A stretch of 64,000 bases of DNA from Pseudophaeobacter profundi (lineage in GTDB: Bacteria; Pseudomonadota; Alphaproteobacteria; Rhodobacterales; Rhodobacteraceae). The stretch's first letter is position 1; each line of letters starts with the position of its first letter. A program made the translations under genes and the position numbers. Shown here one piece after another: positions 52,597-62,798 of the stretch. Below the pieces are notes generated by a model. The model was given only the letters and a program-made list of their open reading frames with translations. It had not been told where the DNA came from and ran no database searches. The stretch lies in contig NZ_JARJEF010000002.1 in the NCBI RefSeq assembly GCF_029697505.1, positions 186,001-250,000 of the forward strand. Direction: 5' to 3'.

Positions 52597-55061
52597 TGCG
52601 AGCAGCTTTTCATACGCTGCTGTCCTATTGGTCGCGCCACCGTTTTCAACTGTTTGCGCTGGTCGCGGGCTTGGCGCTGGCCACCACCCTGTGGTCAGCG
52701 GTTCAGGCCATCAACGGCCAAGCCAGACAGAGCTACGCCCAGGCGCAGGATTTTTTACAGCAACTGGACGGGACCAGCCTGGTTTCGCCGGGCGGAAGTT
52801 TGCATCTATCTGACTATGTCACCCTGAAACGCCAAGGCTGGAAGCTGACACCGGTGTTGGAAGGCCAGTATAGGAATGCTGGGCAAAGCATTGACCTTAT
52901 AGGAATAGATGTCTTGACCTCGCCACAGGTAGCGCGGCTGTTTCCGGCAGAAAGCCTAGGTGGAGATTCCGATTTTCTACGCGGGATATTACACGAACCC
53001 GGTGGGATAGTTCTGCATCCAGAAACCGAAAAACTGCTCCCATCTGTGCTGAAAGAGATGCAGATCTTTCGGTCAGAAGCGGTTCCGCTTGGGCTCGCCG
53101 TGGCAGATATTTCGTTGGTGAGCAGGCTTTTGCAGCGCCCGGACGATTTGAGCCGCTTGATCCTGCTGGGTGACACCGGGCCAGGTGCGATGCCTTCAGC
53201 CGACAGCGGAGCAGATATGCGGCCACCGGATACCAGGGCGCTTGCCTCGTTGCCCGCGCATATCAAACTGGCCCCCGGTGGCACGGCCCGTATGAACCCT
53301 GGCACCCTAACAGAAAGCTTTCACCTTAACCTGACTGCCTTTGGGTTTTTATCCTTTATTGTTGGGCTGTTTATCGTGCAAGGCACCATTGGCCTCGCGA
53401 TGGAGCAACGCCGTGGCCTGCTGCGCACTCTCCGCTGCCTTGGACTCCCCTTTGCGCAGATGATCTTGATCTTGGTGGTAGAGATCACACTGATTGCAGT
53501 GGCTTCCGCCTTTATCGGTTTGATATTGGGTTATTTTCTCGCCGCGTCGCTCTTGCCTGGCGTGGCGGCAACCCTCTCTGGGCTATATGGTGCCGAGGTA
53601 AGTGGTGCGCTTTCCCTGCAGCCCGCCTGGATTCTGTCGGGGCTGGCAATGACCCTGGCCGGGGCCAGTCTCGCCAGCGCCCATGCCTTTTACACCCTAT
53701 GGAAGCTGCCGATCCTGCAGGCACCCTCTACCCAGGCGCGCGGCCAACGGTTGCTGCAAAGCTACACCGCATGGGCGGCGGCGGGCATCGGGCTAAGCCT
53801 GGGCGGGGTGCTGGCCTTGGCGCTGGTCGAGGGGTTGATCGGTGGGTTCATGTTTCTGGGCGGGGTAATGCTGGGCGCGGCGCTGCTACTGCCCTATGTT
53901 CTATGGTCATTGCTGGGGATGGCGCAGGCCCGGACGCGGGCACCGCTTATGCAATGGCTTTGGGCAGATGCACGGGCACAACTGCCGGGCCTGTCGCTGG
54001 CGCTGATGGCTCTTATGCTGGCGCTGGCAACAAATATTGGCGTTGGAACAATGGTTTCCAGTTTTCGGCTCACCTTTGTGGATTGGCTGGATCAGCGGCT
54101 TGCCGCGGATCTATATGTGACCACCCTGGATGATGCCCAGGGCGCAGAGGTGCAGGCTTGGCTGAGCCAGCAGGGGCTGACGGTGCTGCCGATCCGCAGC
54201 AAGGAGATGCAGCACAGCACCGGCCAGTTAAAGATTTACGGACTGCGCGACGATGAACTCTATCGCAACAATTGGCCGATGATTTCCGCCCGGCCCGAGG
54301 CTTGGGATCTGCTGGTGCAGGGCCGTGGTGTCTTGGTCAGCGAACAACTGGCGCGGCGGGCCGATCTGCAGCTTGGTGCGCATATTGATCTGCCCGCTGG
54401 CTGGCCGAGCGAGATCCTGGGCATCTATGCCGACTACGGCAACCCACATGGCCAGGCGATGGTGTCACTGCCGCAATTGCTGAAAAACGCCCCCGATGTG
54501 GACAATCTGCGATTTGCGCTGCGCCTTGATCCCACACAGGTGAAACAGGTGATCAACATGCTGCAGGAACGGTTTGAAATTCCACGGGAAAACATCACTC
54601 AGAAAGACTTGGCAAAGGCCAGATCCATGGCAGTGTTTGACCAAACCTTTTTGATTACCGATGCGCTGAAACTGCTGACCTTGGCGGTGGCCAGCTTTGC
54701 CATTTTCACCAGCCTGGCAACGCTTTGGAACCAGAGGTTGCCACAGCTTGCCCCGGTCTGGGCCATGGGGGTGCGCCGTCGCAGCTTGGCCCTGATCGAT
54801 ATCCTGCGCAGCCTGCTCATGGCCGGGCTAACGGCTCTGTTGGCCCTGCCGCTGGGGCTGCTGCTCTCTTGGGCGCTGCTTGTGGTGATCAATACTGCGG
54901 CCTTCGGCTGGCGGCTGCCGGTCTATCTGTTCCCGATGAACTGGTTGGCCCTGGTGCTGCTGGCCCTGCTGGCGGCGGGTCTTGCCGCCCTGCTGCCCGC
55001 CTGGCGCCTGTTCCGCATCAGTCCCAGTGAATTGTTAAAGGTCTTTTCAAGTGAACGCTAA
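52593..55061 (+). CDS. FtsX-family ABC permease (AttF/AttG-like)
   Basis: An 822-residue permease with eight or so hydrophobic segments in two FtsX/MacB-like halves: LALATTLWSAVQAI near the start, a cluster from residue ~245 (FLSFIVGLFIVQGTIGLAM), a second from ~370, and a final cluster from ~690 with the FtsX-type ending (LPAWRLFRISPSELLKVF). The large extracytoplasmic domains lie between. It appears to be a tandem FtsX protein. With its ATPase and the AttH-like protein it likely extracts or exports a lipid or lipoprotein-like molecule. Confidence 0.88.
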   Translation: MMRAAFHTLLSYWSRHRFQLFALVAGLALATTLWSAVQAINGQARQSYAQAQDFLQQLDGTSLVSPGGSLHLSDYVTLKRQGWKLTPVLEGQYRNAGQSIDLIGIDVLTSPQVARLFPAESLGGDSDFLRGILHEPGGIVLHPETEKLLPSVLKEMQIFRSEAVPLGLAVADISLVSRLLQRPDDLSRLILLGDTGPGAMPSADSGADMRPPDTRALASLPAHIKLAPGGTARMNPGTLTESFHLNLTAFGFLSFIVGLFIVQGTIGLAMEQRRGLLRTLRCLGLPFAQMILILVVEITLIAVASAFIGLILGYFLAASLLPGVAATLSGLYGAEVSGALSLQPAWILSGLAMTLAGASLASAHAFYTLWKLPILQAPSTQARGQRLLQSYTAWAAAGIGLSLGGVLALALVEGLIGGFMFLGGVMLGAALLLPYVLWSLLGMAQARTRAPLMQWLWADARAQLPGLSLALMALMLALATNIGVGTMVSSFRLTFVDWLDQRLAADLYVTTLDDAQGAEVQAWLSQQGLTVLPIRSKEMQHSTGQLKIYGLRDDELYRNNWPMISARPEAWDLLVQGRGVLVSEQLARRADLQLGAHIDLPAGWPSEILGIYADYGNPHGQAMVSLPQLLKNAPDVDNLRFALRLDPTQVKQVINMLQERFEIPRENITQKDLAKARSMAVFDQTFLITDALKLLTLAVASFAIFTSLATLWNQRLPQLAPVWAMGVRRRSLALIDILRSLLMAGLTALLALPLGLLLSWALLVVINTAAFGWRLPVYLFPMNWLALVLLALLAAGLAALLPAWRLFRISPSELLKVFSSER

Positions 55062-56112
55062 ACCCCTGATTATCTGGCTGGTTCTCTGTATGATTGGGCC
55101 AGCGGTCAACGCCCAGGGCTTTGCCGGGCTTGGCACTACCGCCGCAGAGGGCTTTGCCCAGCCCAGCCCGGATCTACCGCTGGTCTTTCCACGCGATCAC
55201 GGGGCGCATCCCGATTTCCGCATTGAATGGTGGTATTTGACCGCGAATCTGACAGATACAGAGGGGCGCAGATATGGGATCCAATGGACCCTGTTTCGCA
55301 GCGCCCTGGCCCCCGGAGAGGCCGAGGGCTGGCAAAGCCCGCAAATCTGGATGGGCCATGCCGCCGTGACCAGCGCCCGGCAGCATTTCACCGCAGAACG
55401 CCTGGCGCGTGGCGGGATTGGTCAGGCGGGTGTCTCCATCAGCCCCGGCTTTCAGGCCTGGATCGACGATTGGGATATGGCAGGCGATGCCGACCTTGGC
55501 CAGTTGGACATCACCGCGGCTGGAACAGAGTTTTCATATACGCTGAGCGCCCACACCCAAGAACCGCTGATCTTGCACGGTGCAGCAGGCTATTCGGTGA
55601 AATCCACCGATGGGCAGGCCAGCTATTACTATGCGCAGCCCAACTACCAAATCTCAGGTACGCTCCGCCTGCCCTCTGGCCCGGTTGAGGTCACCGGCAT
55701 GGGCTGGCTTGATCGTGAATGGTCAAGCCAGCCGCTGTCGCAGGAACAAAGCGGCTGGGATTGGTTTTCGCTGCGCTTTGACAGTGGCGAAAAGCTGATG
55801 GGGTTTGTGCTGCGACGGACCGATGGCAGCGTGGATTTCCGTTCTGGCACCTGGATTACAGCCAGTGGAACCGCGCAGCCGCTGCCCCCCGGCACCTTTC
55901 AGGCCGAGCCACTGACCCAGAGCACAGTCGCAGAGCGACAGCTGCCCACGCGCTGGCAAGTCACCCTGCCCGATCGGGATGTTTCCGTGACAGTAGAGGC
56001 GCTTAACCCGCAAAGCTGGATGGATCTTTCCTTTCCCTATTGGGAAGGCCCGGTAGAGGTGAGCGGCAGCCACAGTGGCAGCGGCTATCTGGAAATGACC
56101 GGTTATGAATAA
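55051..56112 (+). CDS. AttH/CrtC-like lipocalin-fold exported protein
   Basis: A 353-residue protein with a signal peptide (LIIWLVLCMIGPAVNAQG) and the AttH/carotenoid-hydratase-like double lipocalin domain. FRIEWWYLTANL near residue 55 and GMGWLDREWSSQPL near 225 are family motifs. The gene starts with GTG inside the last codons of the permease gene, so it is coupled. The family is linked with AttEFGH-type transport; hydrophobic-ligand binding in the periplasm is likely. A strong terminator follows. Confidence 0.85.
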   Translation: MNAKPLIIWLVLCMIGPAVNAQGFAGLGTTAAEGFAQPSPDLPLVFPRDHGAHPDFRIEWWYLTANLTDTEGRRYGIQWTLFRSALAPGEAEGWQSPQIWMGHAAVTSARQHFTAERLARGGIGQAGVSISPGFQAWIDDWDMAGDADLGQLDITAAGTEFSYTLSAHTQEPLILHGAAGYSVKSTDGQASYYYAQPNYQISGTLRLPSGPVEVTGMGWLDREWSSQPLSQEQSGWDWFSLRFDSGEKLMGFVLRRTDGSVDFRSGTWITASGTAQPLPPGTFQAEPLTQSTVAERQLPTRWQVTLPDRDVSVTVEALNPQSWMDLSFPYWEGPVEVSGSHSGSGYLEMTGYE

Positions 56113-56114
56113 AA

Positions 56115-56135
56115 GGGGCGCCCTTGCGGCGCCCC
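56115..56135 (+). terminator. Terminator after AttH-like gene
   Basis: GGGGCGCC (56115-56122) pairs with GGCGCCCC (56128-56135) around a 5-base loop, followed by TTTCTGGTTT. It starts 2 bases after the stop codon. Confidence 0.85.
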
Positions 56136-56226
56136 TTTCTGGTTTGGTGATGTATGCCGCAGGCTAGGGTTTGATTGCGCATGTTTTGGATGCGCAAAAC
56201 CGGTAGCCATCTGTGCGCAACATCCG

Positions 56227-56658
56227 CTAACGCACCACAAAAACAGAGCAATCCGAATGGCGGATCACCCTGGCTGCATTGGGGCCTAGCAAATAGTCTT
56301 TTAAATCCGGCTTATGGGCGCCTATCACGATAAGATCGGTGCCGGCTGCCTTGGCCACCTTCAGGATCTCTTGATAGGCGGTGCCGGTGGCAACGATGTG
56401 ACGGATCTTGCTATTGCGATCCTTACCCAAGACCTCTGCACAGATGGCTTCGAGCTTTTCGGTCGTCTCTTCGATCGCCTTTTCGTGGTGATGGCTTTCA
56501 AAGAAACCAGAGACCCAGCTTTCGCCAAAATCCGGCAGCACGTTGACCACATCCAACTGGGCCTTGTCGAGATCGGCCAAACGGCCAGCCTGTGCGAGAA
56601 CCATCTTGTCAGTGGCGCTGTCGCTTAACTCGACCGCGCACAGAATAGATTTGCTCAT
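56227..56658 (-). CDS. Universal stress protein (UspA family)
   Basis: A 143-residue Usp with the ATP-binding-type C-terminal block DLIVIGAHKPDLKDYLLGPNA. Its ATG overlaps the end of the TRAP permease by 4 bases, so it is produced with the transporter. In several TRAP systems a Usp-domain protein binds ATP and associates with the transporter. It ends the TAXI-TRAP operon. Confidence 0.9.
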   Translation of the reverse strand: MSKSILCAVELSDSATDKMVLAQAGRLADLDKAQLDVVNVLPDFGESWVSGFFESHHHEKAIEETTEKLEAICAEVLGKDRNSKIRHIVATGTAYQEILKVAKAAGTDLIVIGAHKPDLKDYLLGPNAARVIRHSDCSVFVVR

Positions 56659-59600
56659 GTCACTACTCCTTCTTCTTCCTTGCGGACGCGGCCGCGTTGC
56701 ATCAGGGCGATCAGACCGAGTAAAACCAGCGCCGGAACAAAGATCAGCTCTTTCGGAAGCTGATCGGCAGGAGCAAGGATTTCTTTCACAAAAACAGGGC
56801 TATCACCGTAAAAGTCAAAGCTGCCAAGATCCTGTTCGGCCGGGGTACCAAAACCAGGCGCATCCAGGTTCATCTGTGTCTCTTCTGGCAGCAGGATCAG
56901 ACCTGCCTTTTCCGCCATTGCAGCCCCGTCCAGGCCATCCAGCACCTGTACAACGAGCGTCGTAGAGGCGATCTCACCAGTGTCGAAATCTGGCCCCTCG
57001 ATCGTTAGGCGCAGTTCTTGTCCGGGGCTTGCCTGATCCAGTGCCTGAACCAATTCGATGGGCGCAACCTCGGTATGGGCAGGCATGATCCGGTTCATCC
57101 AGAAATCCGGACGGAACAGCGCAAAGGCGACAAAGACCAACAACAGGCTTTCATAAAAGCGGCTGCGGGTCACGAAATAGCCCATGGTGCCTGCGGTGAA
57201 GACCAGAATGGCGATGGTGGCAGAGATGGCAACCAATATACCCTGCGTCCAGGTGACATCAATCAACAACAGATCGGTGTTGAAGATAAAGACAAAGGGC
57301 AAAGCCACTGTTCGCAAACTATAAAAGAAGGCTACAAAACCAGTTCGGATGGCATCGCCCCCGGATACAGCCGCAGCCGCAAAGCTGGCCAGCCCCACCG
57401 GTGGCGTCACATCGGCCATGATCCCAAAATAGAACACAAACAGATGCACGGCAATCAGCGGCACGATCAGGCCGGACTGGGCACCCAGTTCCACCACGAC
57501 CCCCGCCATCAGCGAACTGACAACGATATAGTTGGCGGTTGTGGGCAGCCCCATGCCCAGCACAAGCGATAAGAGGCCAACGCAGATCAGAACAAAAACC
57601 AGAATGGTCCCGGTCATATCTGCGGCGCGTTCTGCCACGGTGCCCTCAAAGCTGGTGATCCCGATCATGTCAGTCAACGGGCTGATTGCATGCACGCCAA
57701 GTGCGCTCAGATAGGTGAGCCCATAGGCCATGGTTTCCACCAGATCCGCCATCACCTGTCCAACCCCGGTCAGGGTTACGGTACCGACGATGACGCCGGC
57801 CGTTGCAGTGGCAAGCGCGATGCCAATCATGTTGCGCGACCCGTCGATCAGGCCGTTCCACAGATCATGGCAACCATCAACAAAAGTCGCCATCATGTTG
57901 CTTTGGTTTCGGAAAAACGCCTTGATTGGTTTTTGCGTCAGCAGGATCACAAACAATAGTGCCGTGGCCCAAAAGGCCGAAAGTCCAGGCGATTTCTGTT
58001 CGATCATCAGAAAGTAGACAAGAACGATGATCGGCAGCATATAGTGCAGCCCGGCCTTGTAAATCTTGGAGATATCGGGCAGTTCCACCTCTTTTGCATT
58101 CGGGTCGTCCGGTTCCAGATCAGGAATGCCAGCCGCCAGCGCCACAAGGGCAAGGTAGACGGCCAGAACAACCCCGAACATCAGCAACCCCGCCACACTA
58201 GGCACCCATCTGTAGGCAGCTTCGACCGGGAACTGCGTACCATAGCAAAGCCCGGCAAAGACGGCAAAGAAACTGGCCATGCCCAGAATGGTGCGCGCCA
58301 TGTGGACTTCGCGGTTGCCAATGGTTGGCATGTTCCGCTTCACCGCTTCCAGGTGCACGATATAGACCAGCGCGATATAGGAAATAGCAGCGGGCAAAAA
58401 GGCATGGGTGATCACCTCGACATAGGAAATGCCGACATATTCCACCATCAAGAAGGCCGCAGCCCCCATGACCGGTGGCATGATTTGCCCATTCACCGAA
58501 GAGGCAACCTCAACCGAGCCGGCCTGCTCGGATGAAAACCCGACCCGTTTCATCAGCGGGATGGTAAAGGTGCCGGTGGTCACCACATTGGCAATCGAAG
58601 ATCCGGAAATCAGGCCGGTTGCGGCAGACCCCACAACGGCCGCCTTGGCCGGGCCACCGCGCAGGTGCCCAAGCGCGCCAAAAGCCATTTTGATGAAATA
58701 ATTCCCCGCCCCGGCCTTATCAAGAAGAGCGCCGAAGAGCACGAAAAGAAACACAAATTTGGTTGAAACGCCAAGCGCGATACCAAAGACCCCTTCAGAG
58801 GTGATCCACATATGGCTCATCGCTTTTTTCAGGCTTGCGCCCTTCCAGCGGATAACTTCCGGCACCCATTCAGAGGCACCAAAGAAAACATAAGCCAGAA
58901 AAACCGTGGCAATGAGGGCCATGGCCGGCCCCAAGGCCCGGCGGGCAGCTTCAAACAGGATCAAGAGCCCCGCCAGCGCGTAGAATTTATCGATGTCATC
59001 GGCCAAGCCGCCGCTGTCGACGATCTTTTGGTAGTTCAGGAACCCATAGATAGAAACGAAGACACCCGCCGCCGCCAGCGCCCAATCTTGTACCGGAACA
59101 AAATGGTCCTCAGGCGTGGACCATTGCCGCAGATATGACAGGACGACCAAGGCGCCGGCTGCCAATCCAAAGACAATCGCGGCGATCTGCAGACCGCTGC
59201 TCCAGCCGCCCAAGAGATATTGGCCAAGGATTGCAAGGCCACTGTAGGACAAGACAAAAATGGCCGCAAAAACACCCATCGCGCTGACAATCTGTTCAAG
59301 CCGCGTGGCGATCCCGCTGCGGTTCAAATAGGTGGGCGCGACCAGAACCAGCGCCACCACAGCACCAACCCCAACAGCGGCGTTCATCGAAATGCCCGGC
59401 GCAACAGTCACCATCAAGGCGACCGTAAAAGCCCCCAGTCCCAGCACGGTGCCAAGATGTCCCAGCGAAAAGGAAATCAGGTTTCTGCTCGTTCGGTTCA
59501 TGGCCGGATAGGCCATGAACCCCAGCATCAGGGCAAAGGCCAGGTGGATCAGGCGTGAATTGTTGTTAACGGCACCTGGAAGCAGGTAGTTCGCCAGAGG

Positions 59601-59762
59601 TGAGGCCAGAACAACTTGAAAAACGGACCAGGCAACAGCGATGACAGCCAGGGAAAGACCAACGGCTCCGACAGGGTTACGCGCACCTGCATCGGAGGAG
59701 GCGACCAGTTCCTGCAGTTCTTCTTCGCTGAGCGGTCGATTTCCCTGAACATCGGATGTCAT
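56655..59762 (-). CDS. TAXI-type TRAP transporter, fused permease (4TM + 12TM)
   Basis: A 1035-residue integral membrane protein joining the small and large TRAP permease subunits. A cytoplasmic N-terminal ~40 residues precede many hydrophobic helices. Family blocks include GSAATGLISGSSIANVVTTG and VLGMGLPTTANYIVVSSL. The C-terminal ~150 residues are a soluble domain (FDTGEIASTTLVVQVLDG) before a last helix. It imports organic acids or amino acids driven by an ion gradient with the binding protein encoded 147 bases upstream. Solute unknown. Confidence 0.93.
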   Translation of the reverse strand: MTSDVQGNRPLSEEELQELVASSDAGARNPVGAVGLSLAVIAVAWSVFQVVLASPLANYLLPGAVNNNSRLIHLAFALMLGFMAYPAMNRTSRNLISFSLGHLGTVLGLGAFTVALMVTVAPGISMNAAVGVGAVVALVLVAPTYLNRSGIATRLEQIVSAMGVFAAIFVLSYSGLAILGQYLLGGWSSGLQIAAIVFGLAAGALVVLSYLRQWSTPEDHFVPVQDWALAAAGVFVSIYGFLNYQKIVDSGGLADDIDKFYALAGLLILFEAARRALGPAMALIATVFLAYVFFGASEWVPEVIRWKGASLKKAMSHMWITSEGVFGIALGVSTKFVFLFVLFGALLDKAGAGNYFIKMAFGALGHLRGGPAKAAVVGSAATGLISGSSIANVVTTGTFTIPLMKRVGFSSEQAGSVEVASSVNGQIMPPVMGAAAFLMVEYVGISYVEVITHAFLPAAISYIALVYIVHLEAVKRNMPTIGNREVHMARTILGMASFFAVFAGLCYGTQFPVEAAYRWVPSVAGLLMFGVVLAVYLALVALAAGIPDLEPDDPNAKEVELPDISKIYKAGLHYMLPIIVLVYFLMIEQKSPGLSAFWATALLFVILLTQKPIKAFFRNQSNMMATFVDGCHDLWNGLIDGSRNMIGIALATATAGVIVGTVTLTGVGQVMADLVETMAYGLTYLSALGVHAISPLTDMIGITSFEGTVAERAADMTGTILVFVLICVGLLSLVLGMGLPTTANYIVVSSLMAGVVVELGAQSGLIVPLIAVHLFVFYFGIMADVTPPVGLASFAAAAVSGGDAIRTGFVAFFYSLRTVALPFVFIFNTDLLLIDVTWTQGILVAISATIAILVFTAGTMGYFVTRSRFYESLLLVFVAFALFRPDFWMNRIMPAHTEVAPIELVQALDQASPGQELRLTIEGPDFDTGEIASTTLVVQVLDGLDGAAMAEKAGLILLPEETQMNLDAPGFGTPAEQDLGSFDFYGDSPVFVKEILAPADQLPKELIFVPALVLLGLIALMQRGRVRKEEEGVVT

Positions 59763-59909
59763 GAATAATCTCCCATACAGACCGGCGCCGTCGTTTCAGG
59801 CGATCCCTTGGATTGCGGACCCTGTCTGTCTCTCTTTTGTTTTGGGGGCAGCCCCCTTTTAATTGGAAAGGGGCGCCAAATCGCGCCCCTCCCTATGGTG
59901 TTGGATTAA

Positions 59910-60875
59910 TTATTCAATCCAACCTTGTTCACGGTAGTACTGCGCCGCGCCATCATGCAGCGGAGCCGAGAGACCATCGGCGATCATCTCTTCAGGCTTC
60001 AGATGAGCAAAGGCAGGGTGCAGCTTGCGGAAGGCATCGAAGTTTTCAAACACCGATTTCACAACTGCATAGACCGCTTCATCCGCAACATCGGTCGAGG
60101 ACACGAAGGTCGCACCGACACCAAAAGTCTGGGTGTCTTCGTCAGAGCCACGATACATACCGCCGGGGATGGTGGCGGTGCGGTAAAAGGCATTGTCCTC
60201 GACCAGCTTGGTCACGGCATCGCCATCCACGGTCACCAGTACGGAATCACAGGCGGTTGTGGCTTCCTGGATCGAACCGGAGGGATGGCCAACGGTATAG
60301 ACCATGGCATCGATCTGGTTGTCACACAGGGCGGCGGACTGTTCTGCGGCTTTCAGCTCGGTTGCGAGGGCAAAATCTTCCATGCCCCAGCCCTTGGCGT
60401 TCATCAGCACTTCCATGGTGCCGCGCTGGCCGGAACCGGGGTTACCGATGTTGACGCGCTTCCCTTTCAGGTCGTCAAAGTTGGTGATGCCGGCGTCGGC
60501 ACGCGCCACAACGGTAAAGGGCTCTGGGTGGACAGAGAACACAGCGCGCAGGCCTTCAAAGGGGCCCTGCTCGGAAAACTTGGAGGTGCCGTGATAGGCG
60601 TGGTGCTGCCAATCAGACTGGGCAACGCCGAACTGCAGCTCGCCTTCGCGGATGGTGTTGATGTTGTACACCGAACCGCCAGTGGATTCGACCGCGCACT
60701 TGAAACCGTGTTCTTTGCGGTTCTTGTTGACCAGGCGGCAGATTGCACCACCAGTTGGGTAATACACGCCAGTAACACCACCGGTGCCGATGGTGATGTA
60801 TTCCTGGGCCTGGACGGCAGGTGCCAGGAAGGTCGCGGCGACAACGGCGCCAATGCTCAACTTAGAATATTTCAT
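59910..60875 (-). CDS. TAXI-family TRAP solute-binding protein
   Basis: A 321-residue periplasmic binding protein with a signal peptide (AAVVAATFLAPAVQAQEY) and the TAXI opening ITIGTGGVTGVYYPTGGAIC. FDDLKGKRVNIGNPGSGQRG is another TAXI motif. It delivers the solute to the fused permease. The 147-base gap to the permease has an A/T-rich part that could hold a partial attenuator, as often seen between binding-protein and permease genes. Confidence 0.93.
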   Translation of the reverse strand: MKYSKLSIGAVVAATFLAPAVQAQEYITIGTGGVTGVYYPTGGAICRLVNKNRKEHGFKCAVESTGGSVYNINTIREGELQFGVAQSDWQHHAYHGTSKFSEQGPFEGLRAVFSVHPEPFTVVARADAGITNFDDLKGKRVNIGNPGSGQRGTMEVLMNAKGWGMEDFALATELKAAEQSAALCDNQIDAMVYTVGHPSGSIQEATTACDSVLVTVDGDAVTKLVEDNAFYRTATIPGGMYRGSDEDTQTFGVGATFVSSTDVADEAVYAVVKSVFENFDAFRKLHPAFAHLKPEEMIADGLSAPLHDGAAQYYREQGWIE

Positions 60876-61661
60876 GATGTGATCTCTCCCACGATATATT
60901 GGTCATGAAGTCTCGCCGTTCATGCGTTGGAACGACGATGGTTACGCACACTCATTTTGCCGGTCAGCCTGTAGGCCATGCTCACGACAAAGGGGTTATC
61001 TGATCGCGCTGCCCAAGCTAGCCTGTAAGAGGTCTCGCCTGTCAAGTTGTTCAAAATCAAGCAACAGGGGTGAGATGACTGTTTCCTCGCATATGACACA
61101 AGACTGCCAAATTTCCCCCAAGCCCCCCTCTCTGAGAGTCGCCGCACTGTGTCAGAATGTCGCATATGGGTGCAAGCCCGTTATGCAGTGATTCATGGTT
61201 TTCCCGGCCTCAGCGACTGTTTTTTTAAACCTGAACATCACACTAGCCGCGAACCCAGCCACAAGCGGCCTATCGGGAAGGGCTAGATCACCTCTGCCGA
61301 AAACGTCTTGATCCATGTCAACAACGCCAACTTAACACACCCGGCAAAATACCCAAAGTGGCTGCGCCACCCCCGGTCATCGTGCAAGCATTGAACAGGC
61401 GGCGCGATTGCCGCCCCCGCGTAGGTAGGATTGGTTACCCGCGCAGCAGGCGATTTAGCGGCGGCGGTCGCCGGGCACAACTGCGCATTTGTTGCCAGAG
61501 GTGCTGCCACCTAGGCAGCCTGCCAGTTTGGCTGGTCTTGCCTTGGCGGTTGTTTTCCGCGACACCTATAGGCAATTGTGCAGGGCTGTGGTGGTTTGCT
61601 CCGCGACCTTACCAACGGTTTTGCAAATCACTCGCCGTGGCGAGCCAGCCAGGAGGACCCC
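60876..61661. other. Long divergent intergenic region
   Basis: 786 bases between the TAXI operon (minus) and mtnA (plus). Apart from an FNR-type box at 61308-61321 and AGGAGG at 61651-61656 I see no gene, tRNA or riboswitch core. Short frames on both strands look unlike proteins. Confidence 0.5.
61308..61321. promoter_or_regulatory. FNR/CRP-family binding site
   Basis: TTGAT-CCAT-GTCAA matches the FNR consensus TTGAT-N4-ATCAA in 9 of 10 informative positions. This variant is close to FnrL-type sites in Rhodobacterales. It is ~340 bases upstream of mtnA, so control of mtnA is possible only with a long leader; a small unannotated RNA or transcript is another option. Confidence 0.55.
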
Positions 61662-62798
61662 ATGAAAGTTGACGGCACGCCATACCGATCCCTTTGGTGG
61701 AACACAGAACACCAGGCGCTGCAAATCATTGATCAACGGTGGTTGCCGCATGATTTCCAGATTGCGCAGCTCGACAGCATGTCAGATTATGTGAAGTCCA
61801 TCAAAGAGATGCAGGTACGCGGCGCGCCCTTGATTGGTGCAACAGTTGCCTATGGCATGGCATTGGCCATGCGGCAAGATCCCAGCGACGCGGCGCTGGA
61901 CAGTGCCTGGAGCGCGCTGAATGCAACTCGTCCCACCGCGATCAACCTGCGATGGGCCTTGACGCGTTGCCGCGACTTGCTGTTGCCCCTGCCCCAGGAT
62001 CAGCGCGGCGCGGCGGCCCTTGCCCTGGCGCATGAGATCGCCGACGAAGACGTCGAGATCAATCGCCGTATTGGCCAGCATGGGCTGACACTGATCCGAG
62101 ACATTGCCGACAGCAAAACCGACGGCAGCCCGGTGCGGATCTTGACCCATTGCAATGCTGGCTGGCTGGCCACCGTCGACTGGGGCACCGCAACCAGCCC
62201 GATGTATCAAGCCCATGATGCCGGAATCGCACTGCATGTCTGGGTGGATGAAACCCGCCCCCGGAATCAAGGCGCGCTGACCGCCTGGGAGCTGGGCAGC
62301 CATGGGATCAGCCACAGCTATATTACCGATAATGCCGGCGGCCATCTAATGCAGAATGCAGAGGTGGATCTGGTCATCGTTGGCACCGATCGCACCACCC
62401 GGCAAGGTGATGTCTGCAACAAGATTGGCACTTATCTCAAGGCCTTGGCCGCCAAAGATAACAACATCCCCTTCTATGTCGCCCTGCCCTCGCCGACCAT
62501 CGACTGGAGCGTCACCGAAGGGCAGTCAGAGATCCCGATCGAGGAACGCAATGCGCGCGAGATTTCGCATGTCTGGGGCCTCGGCGCCGAGGGCAAGATA
62601 GCCGAGGCACAGGTCACTCCGCCTGGCGCGCCGGTTGCCAACCCGGCCTTTGATGTCACGCCAAATCGTCTTGTCACCGGGTTGATCACCGAACGCGGGA
62701 TCTGCCCGGCCAGTGCGGCGGGACTGGCAGGCCTGTTCCCAGATCTGGCAGGCGCGGCCCCGCAATCACCACGCCGGAGCGAGGCCCAAACCAGATGA
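61662..62798 (+). CDS. mtnA: S-methyl-5-thioribose-1-phosphate isomerase
   Basis: A 378-residue aldose-ketose isomerase converting methylthioribose-1-phosphate to methylthioribulose-1-phosphate. Signatures are MQVRGAPLIGATVAYGMA, the active-site Cys in LTHCNAGWLAT and the Asp in VIVGTDRTTRQGDVCNKIGT. ATG 61662 has AGGAGG 6 bases upstream. Its end overlaps the aldolase start by 4 bases (ATGA). No mtnB/C/D genes follow, so the classical methionine salvage pathway is not encoded here. Confidence 0.93.
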   Translation: MKVDGTPYRSLWWNTEHQALQIIDQRWLPHDFQIAQLDSMSDYVKSIKEMQVRGAPLIGATVAYGMALAMRQDPSDAALDSAWSALNATRPTAINLRWALTRCRDLLLPLPQDQRGAAALALAHEIADEDVEINRRIGQHGLTLIRDIADSKTDGSPVRILTHCNAGWLATVDWGTATSPMYQAHDAGIALHVWVDETRPRNQGALTAWELGSHGISHSYITDNAGGHLMQNAEVDLVIVGTDRTTRQGDVCNKIGTYLKALAAKDNNIPFYVALPSPTIDWSVTEGQSEIPIEERNAREISHVWGLGAEGKIAEAQVTPPGAPVANPAFDVTPNRLVTGLITERGICPASAAGLAGLFPDLAGAAPQSPRRSEAQTR

